A DNA stretch of 46,883 nt, from the NCBI GenBank assembly GCA_017445845.1, contig JAFSRY010000070.1, positions 1-46,883 on the forward strand, written 5' to 3'. How positions within the stretch are numbered: the first letter of the stretch is position 1; every line of letters starts with the position of its first letter. This document shows positions 8,861 through 16,243 of this stretch, one piece after another. Position numbers and translations under genes: made by a program. The notes below the pieces were generated by a model. That model saw only the letters and a list, made by a program, of their open reading frames with translations, did no database searches and was not told the origin of the DNA. This stretch comes from Prevotella sp. Its GTDB lineage: Bacteria > Bacteroidota > Bacteroidia > Bacteroidales > Bacteroidaceae.

Positions 8861-10105
8861 CTACTCCTCCCTCATGGCATCAACAGGTTTGATGGCCATG
8901 GCCCGCGAGGCTGGGGCGAGACCTGCAAGGACTCCGAGAAGGCTGAGCAGCGCAACGGCTCCGAGCGCCGTCCAGAAGCCCACCTGAAAGTGAGCCGACG
9001 GAATACCGTCGGTGGTATTCGCAAGTTCGAGCATCTGCAGGATGATGACGGCAAAGAGGATGCCGCCCATGCCCGCCACGGCAGTCAGGAAGATGCTTTC
9101 GCTGATTACCTGCGAAAGAATATTTCGGGGTGTGGCGCCGATGGCACGCCGGATGCCAATCTCTGTCGTGCGCTCCTTGACGGTCACCATCATGATGTTG
9201 CTGACACCGATGGCTCCTGCCAACAACGTTCCGATGCCGACAAGCCAAATGAGCAGGTTGACACCGCGGAACATGCTGTCCATCATGCCAAACAGAATCT
9301 CGGTGTTGAACACGGTGACAGCCTTCTCGTCGGTAGGGTCTACATGGTGGGCACGGGCAATGACCTCGCGAATTCGTGGAGCCACCTCACTCATGGTGAC
9401 ACCACGCTTGCCCGTCAGACATATCATATCAACCTGATTGCCCATGTGATAGGCTTGCTGCATGAGACTCATGGGAACACAGATGCTTTCGTCGGCATTA
9501 CCGTTGATGCTGACATTGCCTTCGTTATAGTCTACGCCCACCACGCTATAGTAGGTGGAGTCGATGCGTACCAACTCGCCGCAGGGGTTGCCACCTTGCG
9601 GGAAGAGCGTCTTATAGACTTTCTTTCCGATGACACAAACCTTTCGCCGTTGGGCGATGTCCATGTCGTTGAGGAAACGGCCGTAACGCAATCGGGGTTG
9701 TTCGACGTTGGCATAGTCGGGCAGCAGTCCCTTCACGTTACAAGAGAACTTCTTGTCGCCATGAACAGCATTGCATCCCCATCGCGAGAGATTGGGTGTG
9801 ACAATGTCGAGTTCGGGAACCTGAGCCTTCAAGCGTTCTATGTCCTTATAATCCATCACCCACCAGCGTCCCTTCCTGAACCCGTCGTATGGCTTGGTGG
9901 TGGTCTGTGCGAAGACGAAGCCGGCATTGGTGGCAAAGCCTTCGAACTGTTTCGACAACATCTCCTTCATGCCGGCTCCACCTCCGATGAGGCCTACCAA
10001 CATGAAGACACCCCAGAACACGCCGAAGCCTGTCAGCAGCGAACGCACCTTGTTGCGGGTCAGCGTCTCCAGTATCTCTTGGTAGGTGTCGATGTCTATT
10101 CTCAT
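8861..10105 (-). CDS. MacB/FtsX-type ABC transporter permease (second of pair)
   Basis: 414 residues. The first membrane segment (LLTGFGVFWGVFMLVGLIGG, about 24-43) precedes a long periplasmic MacB_PCD-like domain (about 45-275). Three membrane segments follow near the C-terminus (LLIWLVGIGTLLAGAIGVSN, the AVAGMGGILFAVIIL region, and ALGAVALLSLLGVLAGL), and it ends PASRAMAIKPVDAMREE. The conserved coupling stretch MVTVKERTTEIGIRRAIGAT contacts the ATPase. Its ATG overlaps the stop of the preceding permease as ATGA, so the pair is co-translated and presumably forms a heterodimer. It works with the ATPase at 11449-12114 and the adaptor at 7682-8779. Confidence 0.92.
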   Translation of the reverse strand: MRIDIDTYQEILETLTRNKVRSLLTGFGVFWGVFMLVGLIGGGAGMKEMLSKQFEGFATNAGFVFAQTTTKPYDGFRKGRWWVMDYKDIERLKAQVPELDIVTPNLSRWGCNAVHGDKKFSCNVKGLLPDYANVEQPRLRYGRFLNDMDIAQRRKVCVIGKKVYKTLFPQGGNPCGELVRIDSTYYSVVGVDYNEGNVSINGNADESICVPMSLMQQAYHMGNQVDMICLTGKRGVTMSEVAPRIREVIARAHHVDPTDEKAVTVFNTEILFGMMDSMFRGVNLLIWLVGIGTLLAGAIGVSNIMMVTVKERTTEIGIRRAIGATPRNILSQVISESIFLTAVAGMGGILFAVIILQMLELANTTDGIPSAHFQVGFWTALGAVALLSLLGVLAGLAPASRAMAIKPVDAMREE

Positions 10106-11358
10106 TCTGCTCTCAGTGCTTCTATGGGACGGATATTAGCAGCCTTACGGGCTGGTATGAACCCGGCGATGGTGCCGGCGATAATCATGACAAGCGTGGC
10201 CTCGATACAGGTGGCGATGCCCACCGTGGGGTCGACAAACATAGTGGCTTCGAAGAGACCCGTGCTCACCTTCTCATGCCCCAGCGTGGCATCCATATAA
10301 TGATTGGCGGCGATGCCCAGCAACATGCCGATATATCCGAAGAAGGTGGTGATGACGATGCTCTCGATGATGATGAGTCGGAGTATCTGTGACGGCTTGG
10401 CACCGATGGCTTTGCGGATGCCGAACTCGCGGGTGCGCTCCTTGACGGTGATGAGCATGATGTTCGAAACGCCGACGATGCCGGAGAGAAGGGTAAAGAT
10501 ACCGATTATCCAAAGTGACGTGCGGATGATGTTCATACCCGTATTCATCTGGAGGTTCTGCGTAAAGCGGTTCCACAGCCACAAGGCACTCTCGTCGTCG
10601 GGTGCAGCGCGGTGGTTCTTGAGCACTCGGGCGCGGTAGGCCTTCTCGAAGGCTTCATTATCCTTCATGGAGTTCAACCCATGGAACGAGAACATCAGGT
10701 TGCCGACGAGGTCACCGCGGTTATACATGGTGCGTAGCGTACTGAAGGCGGTGTAGACACTGGAACTCATACTACTCTGGTCGGCCTTGGTAATGCCCAC
10801 CACCTGAAAGGCGATGTTATCAAGTTTCAGATGTCGGCCGATGAGGGCAGAAGGATTTCCCGGAGAGAGTTCCTTGGCTTGGTCTTCGCTGATGACGAGC
10901 ACCTTACGCAGGTTTCTGATGTCGATGTCGTTGATGAAGCGACCGTAGCGCATCTCGGTCTTATTGATGACGGCATGATTGGGGAAGACTCCCGAAAGCT
11001 GGGCGTTGAGGTAGTATTCGCCGTTGCTGACGGTGACCGCCGACTGCGAGAGTTCAGCTCCGACCAGATCGACATGTTCGGGAAAATCGCGGGCGGTCAC
11101 ATCAAAGTCTTTCTGCTGCAACTGTATCCACCGGCCCTCCTTCAGTCCGTCGTAGGGTTTTGATGTCTGCCAGCCGAACACCATCATTGAGTTGTTGAGA
11201 AAACGGTCAGAGTTCTGGGTGACGGCATGGATGAGACCGTTGCCGGCACCTAAGAGGGTGATGAGCATGAAAATGCCCCACGCCACGGCAAACCCCGTTA
11301 GCGTGGTGCGCAGCTTGTTACGCTTCGCCGTTGACCATATTTCTGTCAGTATCTCCAA
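10102..11358 (-). CDS. MacB/FtsX-type ABC transporter permease (first of pair), TTG start
   Basis: 418 residues with the same layout as its partner: N-terminal segment LTGFAVAWGIFMLITLLGAG, a large periplasmic domain, and three C-terminal segments after SLWIIGIFTLLSGIVGVSNI, with coupling motif TVKERTREFGIRKAIGAK. It ends PIEALRAE. No ATG is available at the N-terminus. The first plausible codon is TTG 11358-11356 (or ATT 11364), and the frame is closed by TAA a few codons earlier. The upstream DNA from 11359 is dispersed repeat, so repeat insertion may have displaced the original start codon. The stop overlaps the next permease start. Confidence 0.9.
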   Translation of the reverse strand: MEILTEIWSTAKRNKLRTTLTGFAVAWGIFMLITLLGAGNGLIHAVTQNSDRFLNNSMMVFGWQTSKPYDGLKEGRWIQLQQKDFDVTARDFPEHVDLVGAELSQSAVTVSNGEYYLNAQLSGVFPNHAVINKTEMRYGRFINDIDIRNLRKVLVISEDQAKELSPGNPSALIGRHLKLDNIAFQVVGITKADQSSMSSSVYTAFSTLRTMYNRGDLVGNLMFSFHGLNSMKDNEAFEKAYRARVLKNHRAAPDDESALWLWNRFTQNLQMNTGMNIIRTSLWIIGIFTLLSGIVGVSNIMLITVKERTREFGIRKAIGAKPSQILRLIIIESIVITTFFGYIGMLLGIAANHYMDATLGHEKVSTGLFEATMFVDPTVGIATCIEATLVMIIAGTIAGFIPARKAANIRPIEALRAE

Positions 11359-11460
11359 TTCAATGAGTAATTAGTAAAAAGCCCACCCCAACCCTCCCCA
11401 AGGGAGGGAGGACCTGCCGGAGTTGGACTCCCCTCCCTTTGGGAGGGGTTAGGGGTAGGC
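11359..11460. repeat. Large palindromic repeat between the ATPase and permease genes
   Basis: The left arm (AGCCCACCCCAACCCTCCCC, from 11381) is nearly the inverse of the right arm (GGAGGGGTTAGGGGTAGGCT, up to 11461), each with an inner CCTCCC/GGGAGG core. A TGAGTAATTAGTAA tract at 11363-11377 flanks it. The right end contributes the last codons and TAA stop of the ABC ATPase gene. In mRNA it would fold into a strong hairpin between two operon genes. Confidence 0.8.
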
Positions 11461-12114
11461 TATGACTCCGTCCACGATGCGGATGATGCGCTTCGTCTGA
11501 TGAGCCACGTTGGGGTCGTGGGTGACGATGATTTCCGTCATGTGGTCTTGCTCGTTGAGTTCCTTCAGCAGCTGCATCACCTCGACGGAAGTCTTCGAGT
11601 CGAGGGCACCCGTCGGCTCGTCGGCCAGGATGATGCGGGGCTGCGTGATGAGTGCACGGGCAATGGCGACACGCTGCCGCTGACCACCCGACAGTTCGTT
11701 GGGATAGTGGGAGGCCCAGTCGAGCAGCCCCAACCGTTCCAGATACTCCAGCGCCATCTGGTGGCGTTTCCTGCGCGACACACCCTGATAGAACAGCGGC
11801 AACTCTACATTCTCCACTGCCGTCTTGAAGCCGATGAGGTTGAACGACTGGAAGATGAAGCCTATCATGCGGTTACGGTATTCGGCAGCCTTCCGCTCCG
11901 AGAGGTTCTTGATCAATGTGCCGTCGAGCCAGTATTCGCCGGTATCGTAGTTGTCGAGAATGCCCAATATATTCAATAATGTGGACTTTCCCGAGCCCGA
12001 TGCGCCCATGATGCTCACGAACTCGCCCGCCCCGATGTCAAGCGTGATGCCTTTGAGCACATGCAGCGGCTGCGCTCCGAAGTAGGTCTTGTTGATGTCG
12101 TCGAGATGGATCAT
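11449..12114 (-). CDS. ABC transporter ATPase, MacB/LolD type
   Basis: 221 residues from ATG 12114, five bases after the TlpA-like gene stop; a longer frame reaches into that gene but the family starts at MIHLDDINKTY. Walker A GASGSGKST is at 37-45, Q-loop in FIFQSFNLIG, signature LSGGQ at 141-145, Walker B ILADEP ending at 167, D-loop GALDS and H-loop H199. This is the LolD/MacB class that powers mechanotransmission by FtsX-type permeases rather than classical transport through them. The final residues (VIAYP) and stop are encoded by the palindromic repeat at 11359-11460. Confidence 0.95.
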   Translation of the reverse strand: MIHLDDINKTYFGAQPLHVLKGITLDIGAGEFVSIMGASGSGKSTLLNILGILDNYDTGEYWLDGTLIKNLSERKAAEYRNRMIGFIFQSFNLIGFKTAVENVELPLFYQGVSRRKRHQMALEYLERLGLLDWASHYPNELSGGQRQRVAIARALITQPRIILADEPTGALDSKTSVEVMQLLKELNEQDHMTEIIVTHDPNVAHQTKRIIRIVDGVIAYP

Positions 12115-12118
12115 TTTC

Positions 12119-12700
12119 TTAGTTGACGAGCCCTGTCTGCCCATTTACCTTTTCCAATGCCTTTTCAATCTTCTCCGGCATGACAGTTCCGAAGACAACC
12201 TTTCCGTCAGGGTCTATGAGGTACATCGAGGGTATCCACTCCACGCGGTAGTCAGCAGCAACAGTGATGAGCACCTGTTGTGTGCCGTCGGCGTTCTTCG
12301 TCTTCCATTTCTGAAGCGGACTGACCTGCATCCATTCCAGGGCGTAGTCCTTGATGCACGTCGTCCACTTGTCCTTGTCCGTATCAAAAGACACACCAAG
12401 GAAGGCTACTCCCGGCCTTTGGCCATACCGCTCGTAGAGGGCCTTCAGCGCAGGGATATCCTTCCGGCAGTCAGGACACCACGATGCCCAGAAGTCAAGC
12501 ACGACATACTGTCCGCGCAGGTCGCTCAGCGAGACCTCCTTACCCTCCGGAGTCTTCAGCGTGAAGTCGGGAGCCTCGGTGCCAGCCTTCAACAGGCGGA
12601 CCGCATACCTCGCGTCATCGTCATCGGCAACCGTCTGTGCCGTTGTGTTTGCGGCAAAGAACAACGACAGCACTGCCGCCAAGAAGAAATTCTTTATCAT
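12119..12700 (-). CDS. TlpA/ResA-type thioredoxin-like protein, exported
   Basis: 193 residues with a signal peptide (MIKNFFLAAVLSLFFAANTT-AQ) and a thioredoxin fold of the AhpC/TSA-like TlpA type: APDFTLKTPEGKEVSLSDL, then the active-site CPDC (C75 and C78 in WASWCPDC), and the cis-Pro region VEWIPSMYLIDPDGKVV. It should reduce or shuffle disulfides in the periplasm. It is the first gene of the minus-strand efflux operon and has a good promoter at 12729-12760. Whether its partner is the transporter (for example cysteine pairs in the permeases or adaptor) cannot be told from sequence. Confidence 0.9.
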   Translation of the reverse strand: MIKNFFLAAVLSLFFAANTTAQTVADDDDARYAVRLLKAGTEAPDFTLKTPEGKEVSLSDLRGQYVVLDFWASWCPDCRKDIPALKALYERYGQRPGVAFLGVSFDTDKDKWTTCIKDYALEWMQVSPLQKWKTKNADGTQQVLITVAADYRVEWIPSMYLIDPDGKVVFGTVMPEKIEKALEKVNGQTGLVN

Positions 12701-12728
12701 GTTTATTCCAGTTTATTGCTATATGATG

Positions 12729-12760
12729 CAAAAATACAACGACTTTTCCATATAGCCAAA
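12729..12760 (-). promoter_or_regulatory. Promoter of the TlpA - efflux - nuclease-helicase - GH31 operon
   Basis: Read on the minus strand: TTTG (12760-12757), 20 bases, TATTTTTG (12736-12729). Transcription would start near 12722, about 20 bases before the ATG at 12700. Confidence 0.65.
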
Positions 12761-12800
12761 CATTGCTCTATGTTTTTAGTTTTTTTTAGGGAGCCCCTTT

Positions 12801-12861
12801 GTTTTTTGGCAAAACAGCTTGGTTTTTTGCCAAAACAGCTTGGTTTTTTGCCAATATCCTT
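12801..12861. repeat. 21-bp tandem repeat, about three units, between divergent promoters
   Basis: Units begin at 12801, 12821 and 12842 and share GGTTTTTTGCCAAAACAGCT; the third unit diverges after GCCAA. Each contains a small TTGG..CCAA inverted motif. The array lies exactly between the minus promoter (12729-12760) and the plus promoter (12860-12890). Confidence 0.75.
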
Positions 12862-12890
12862 GGTGGGGATGAAGAAAATCTATAACTTTG
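12860..12890 (+). promoter_or_regulatory. Promoter of the GH78 gene
   Basis: TTGG at 12860-12863, 19 bases, TAACTTTG at 12883-12890. The transcript would begin near 12897 and carry a leader of about 200 bases filled with the repeat at 12915-13060. Confidence 0.6.
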
Positions 12891-12914
12891 CAGTGATTAA
12901 AATAATTCAACTTT

Positions 12915-13060
12915 CTGAAGTAGATAAGTAGTCAGTAGTTAAGTAGTTAAGCCAAATGACTGTGTGGTGGAAGGTAGCCGATAGAAGTAATGGCTTATCT
13001 ACTGTCCGAAAGGACGAGCGAAGCGATAACTACTTAACTCCTTAACTACAAAGAAGTTGA
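12915..13060. repeat. Inverted TAGTTAAGTAGTTAAG repeat pair in the GH78 leader
   Basis: 12918-12952 has tandem GTAGTTAAGTAGTTAAG-type units; 13026-13060 has the inverse (CTACTTAACTCCTTAACTAC). Together they could fold into a long hairpin ahead of the GH78 start. Confidence 0.55.
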
Positions 13061-13093
13061 GCGAATGCGAAACTTGAGTTAAAATAAAAGAAA

Positions 13094-15967
13094 ATGAAAA
13101 AGCTCTTCCTTTTTGCCCTGTCTGCCTTCCTGTCAACCCTGCAGGCCACGGCAGAAGTCTACGACCTGCTTTGCGAGAACCTCCGCGAGCCATTAGGTAT
13201 CGACACCACGCAGCCCCATTTCAGCTGGAAACACACGCTGACGCATGTCGGACAGCAGCAGACAGCGTACGAACTGCAGGTGGGCACCGATGTCGTCAGC
13301 CTTGCCGATGGGCACGCCGACCTATGGGACAGCGGCAAAGTGTCGTCAGCCGAACAGGTGCTCATACCCTATGAAGGCAAGCCTCTCACAAGCCGCCAGC
13401 TCTGCTATTGGCGGTTGCGCACATGGGACGAAGACGGCCATCCTTCTGCGTGGACCCAGCCCCAGCGTTTCGCCATCGGCATCCTCGACGGTATGCCTGG
13501 CAACTACATCGGCTACGACGGTGCCGTCACCAAGGTACGCACCGGCATTCATGTCGACAACCTGGAACAAGGGCCTGTCTTTGCACACGTCAACTCACTG
13601 GGCTACCATGAAGTGTTCGTCAACGGCAGGCGTGTCGGCGACTATGTGCTGCAACCTGCCGTCTCGCAACTCGACCGCCATTCGCTCATCGTCACCTACG
13701 ACATCTCATCCTATCTTCATTCTGGCGACAACGACATCATCGTATGGCTCGGACAAGGCTGGTATAAGAGTACCACCTTCAAAGCCCAATACAACTATCC
13801 GCTGCTCAAGGCCGACATCTGCCAACTGGTGCAAGGAACATGGCAGACGCTCAGCCGCACCGGCACCTCGTGGCAGGCATCACTCACAGGCTACAGCTAT
13901 ACCGACAACTGGTGGCCACTGCACTTTGGCGGCGAACGTCTCAATGCCAATGTGGCCGAAATATGGCATCCTGCCAAATGCTACGACCTGCCGGACATGA
14001 AGGCAACGCCGCAGCTCTTCGAAGGCAACCGCATCATCGACCGGCTGGAGCCGCAGGACATCAGCGAACAAGCCGACGGGTCAGTCGTCATCGACTTCGG
14101 ACGTGTCATCACCGGATGGCTTCATGCCGACTTCGAGAGCCTTCCCAAGAACAAAAACGTCACCATGGAATATACCGACTACATCCCCGTCGGCGGAACC
14201 TTTGAGAGTCAGGGGGAGAGCGACATCTATATCTCCAACGGCAAAGGCAGCGACAGCTTCTGCAACCGCTTCCACCATCATGCCTTCCGCTATGTACGCA
14301 TCAGCGGAGCCACCGTCGACAAGGTCGAAGCCCTGCAGCTGAGTGCCCTGCCGAAGAGCGGCAACGTCTCGACGTTCTCCTGCTCCGACGACCAACTCAA
14401 TGCCATCCACGACATGATACACTACACCATGCAGTGCCTCACCTTCTCCGGCTATATGGTGGACTGCCCACACCTCGAACGCACCGGCTACGGTGGCGAC
14501 GGCAACTCATCCACCATGACACTACAGACCATGTACGACGTGGCACCAACCTACATGAACTGGCTCTCGGCATGGAGCGACAACGTCGATGCCGACGGCT
14601 CGCTGCCACATGTGGCACCGGCAGGAGGCGGTGGCGGCGGACCCTATTGGTGCGGCTTCTTCATCAAAGCCCCCTGGCGCATGTATCTCAACTACGGCGA
14701 CCGCCGACCCATGGAACGCTACTACGAACAGATGAAACTGTGGTTCGACTATGTCGACAAATACACCGTCGACGGACTCCTGCAGCCCTGGCCCGACACC
14801 GACAACCGTATGTGGTTCCTCGGCGACTGGCTGGCTCCCGACGGTGTCGACGTGGGCGGTGAGTCCGTCATCCATGCCAACAACTGCTTCGTCAGCGACT
14901 GCCTCGGCAACATGGCCACCATGGCACGCATCCTCGGACGCGACGACGAAGCCCGACAGTTTGAAAGCCGGCGCCAAGCCCGAAACGAAGCCATCCACGC
15001 CAAATACCTCCACGACGACTATTATGCCAACGGCACCCAACTCGACCAGTCGTATGCCGTCATCGCCGGAGTGCCTGCCGACGATGCCGAACTCCGACAA
15101 GTCAACCAACGGCTCATTCGCGACTGCCGAGTGAAATACCGCGGACACATCGCGGCAGGACTCTTCGGAGTGCCCGTCTTCACCGAATGGGCCGTGCGCC
15201 AACGGCAGACAGACCTCATGGCAGACATCCTGCGACAACCCGACTACCCGGGCTACCTCCACATGATCAATAACGGAGCCACCACCACATGGGAATACTG
15301 GAACGGTGAGCGCAGCCGCGTCCACAACTGCTACAACGGCATCGGCACATGGTTCTATCAGGCCCTCGCAGGCATCCGGAGCGACGGCATCTCCCCCGGC
15401 TACCAGCATTTTATCATCGACCCACAGACCGCCGGCGGCATCACCGCCTGCCAGGCATCAAAGCCCACACCCTACGGACCGACTGCCGTCCGCTGGACCC
15501 TTGACGACGAAGGAGCCATGACCCTCGACGTCACCGTGCCCGTCGGCACCACCGCCACCGTCTGCGTGCCCGCCGCCGAAGGACAGACCCTCTACGACGG
15601 CAACCGCAAGGCCAACGAAGTGGAAGGCAACACCTACCTTGGCTATGAAAACCAGCGGCAACAGTATCTCGTCGGTGCCGGCAGACATGTCTTCAGCCGG
15701 CAGCCGACAACAGACATCCGACAGCCGAAGAACAGGAAAAACAAACAGCCACACCTCACCGTGTGGCCAAACCCCGCCAGCGACGAACTCCATTGGACCG
15801 CCGACACCGAAGTCACACACCTCACCCTATACAGCATGAAAGGACAGCCACACACCACCCCACACGAGGCATCCACCATCAACCTCTCAGGACTCGACAG
15901 CGGCACCTACATCCTTGCCGCCACAACACCGACGGGAACTCTCACGGCGAAGGTGATAAAGAAATAA
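13094..15967 (+). CDS. GH78 alpha-L-rhamnosidase-family protein with type IX sorting domain
   Basis: 957 residues. Signal peptide MKKLFLFALSAFLSTLQATA; beta domains (about 22-430), including the Bac_rhamnosid_N-like region VFAHVNSLGYHEVFVNGRRVG; then an (alpha/alpha)6 barrel from about 430. The catalytic neighbourhood is CPHLERTGYGGDGN (458-471), supplying acidic residues where typical enzymes have CPQRDER..GWTGD, and TTWEYWNG (731-738), whose E734 fits the general base. A C-terminal beta domain (to about 865) precedes a full type A type IX sorting domain (WPNPASDELHW..SGTYILAATT..KVIKK, about 891-957). It should remove rhamnose from pectin- or glycoside-type glycans outside the cell; the variant acid motif makes exact specificity uncertain. 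Confidence 0.9.
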   Translation: MKKLFLFALSAFLSTLQATAEVYDLLCENLREPLGIDTTQPHFSWKHTLTHVGQQQTAYELQVGTDVVSLADGHADLWDSGKVSSAEQVLIPYEGKPLTSRQLCYWRLRTWDEDGHPSAWTQPQRFAIGILDGMPGNYIGYDGAVTKVRTGIHVDNLEQGPVFAHVNSLGYHEVFVNGRRVGDYVLQPAVSQLDRHSLIVTYDISSYLHSGDNDIIVWLGQGWYKSTTFKAQYNYPLLKADICQLVQGTWQTLSRTGTSWQASLTGYSYTDNWWPLHFGGERLNANVAEIWHPAKCYDLPDMKATPQLFEGNRIIDRLEPQDISEQADGSVVIDFGRVITGWLHADFESLPKNKNVTMEYTDYIPVGGTFESQGESDIYISNGKGSDSFCNRFHHHAFRYVRISGATVDKVEALQLSALPKSGNVSTFSCSDDQLNAIHDMIHYTMQCLTFSGYMVDCPHLERTGYGGDGNSSTMTLQTMYDVAPTYMNWLSAWSDNVDADGSLPHVAPAGGGGGGPYWCGFFIKAPWRMYLNYGDRRPMERYYEQMKLWFDYVDKYTVDGLLQPWPDTDNRMWFLGDWLAPDGVDVGGESVIHANNCFVSDCLGNMATMARILGRDDEARQFESRRQARNEAIHAKYLHDDYYANGTQLDQSYAVIAGVPADDAELRQVNQRLIRDCRVKYRGHIAAGLFGVPVFTEWAVRQRQTDLMADILRQPDYPGYLHMINNGATTTWEYWNGERSRVHNCYNGIGTWFYQALAGIRSDGISPGYQHFIIDPQTAGGITACQASKPTPYGPTAVRWTLDDEGAMTLDVTVPVGTTATVCVPAAEGQTLYDGNRKANEVEGNTYLGYENQRQQYLVGAGRHVFSRQPTTDIRQPKNRKNKQPHLTVWPNPASDELHWTADTEVTHLTLYSMKGQPHTTPHEASTINLSGLDSGTYILAATTPTGTLTAKVIKK

Positions 15968-15968
15968 A

Positions 15969-16114
15969 AGCTTTTGCGCATTCTCGTGCAAATAGATTCA
16001 GCAATAGAAAAACTGCTGTCGGGGGCTTCTGTTAAGTAACGAACCGGCGGTTTATCAGAAACTTTCCCGTATGTTCAAAAAGTTCTACGGTGTGTCACCA
16101 AGAGAAAGCATGAG
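15969..16114 (+). pseudogene. Remnant of an AraC-family DNA-binding domain
   Basis: Just after the GH78 stop the plus strand reads LLRILVQIDSAIEKLLSGAS-VK in one frame (15970-16035), then, after small deletions, G-L-S-E-T, and SRMFKKFYGVSPRE in another frame (16057-16104). Together this is the second helix-turn-helix of AraC/XylS proteins, also the output domain of hybrid two-component regulators, broken by frame changes and in-frame loss. It ends in the ATGAGAAATGAG repeat. A regulator of the adjacent rhamnosidase gene has probably been lost here. Confidence 0.7.
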
Positions 16115-16243
16115 AAATGAGAAATGAGGAACCCTTCCAGAAGGCTCTCCTCCCTTTGGGGGAGGTCGGGAAGGGTTCCTCATTTCTCATTCCTCATTCC
16201 TCATTGGCATTCCCTCCCCTTGGGTAGGGTTAGGGAAAGGTTC
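16107..16243. repeat. Composite palindromic repeat between convergent GH78 and pullulanase genes
   Basis: A perfect 22-bp inverted repeat pairs 16117-16138 (ATGAGAAATGAGGAACCC..) with 16169-16190, enclosing the GC-rich core TCCTCCCTTTGGGGGAGG. Further CTCATTCC units and a second GC-rich half (CCCTCCCCTTGGGTAGGG, 16212-16229) follow. No T-run follows the stem, so it is not a standard terminator. Confidence 0.85.

Noticed and set aside
8990-10300. 436-codon plus-strand frame across the two permeases
   Set aside because: Spans the junction of two well-supported minus-strand genes; no family features.
16107-16243. Composite palindrome considered as a bidirectional terminator for the convergent GH78 and pullulanase genes
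   Set aside because: The stem is strong but no T-run follows on either strand; the repeat family also occurs inside genes.
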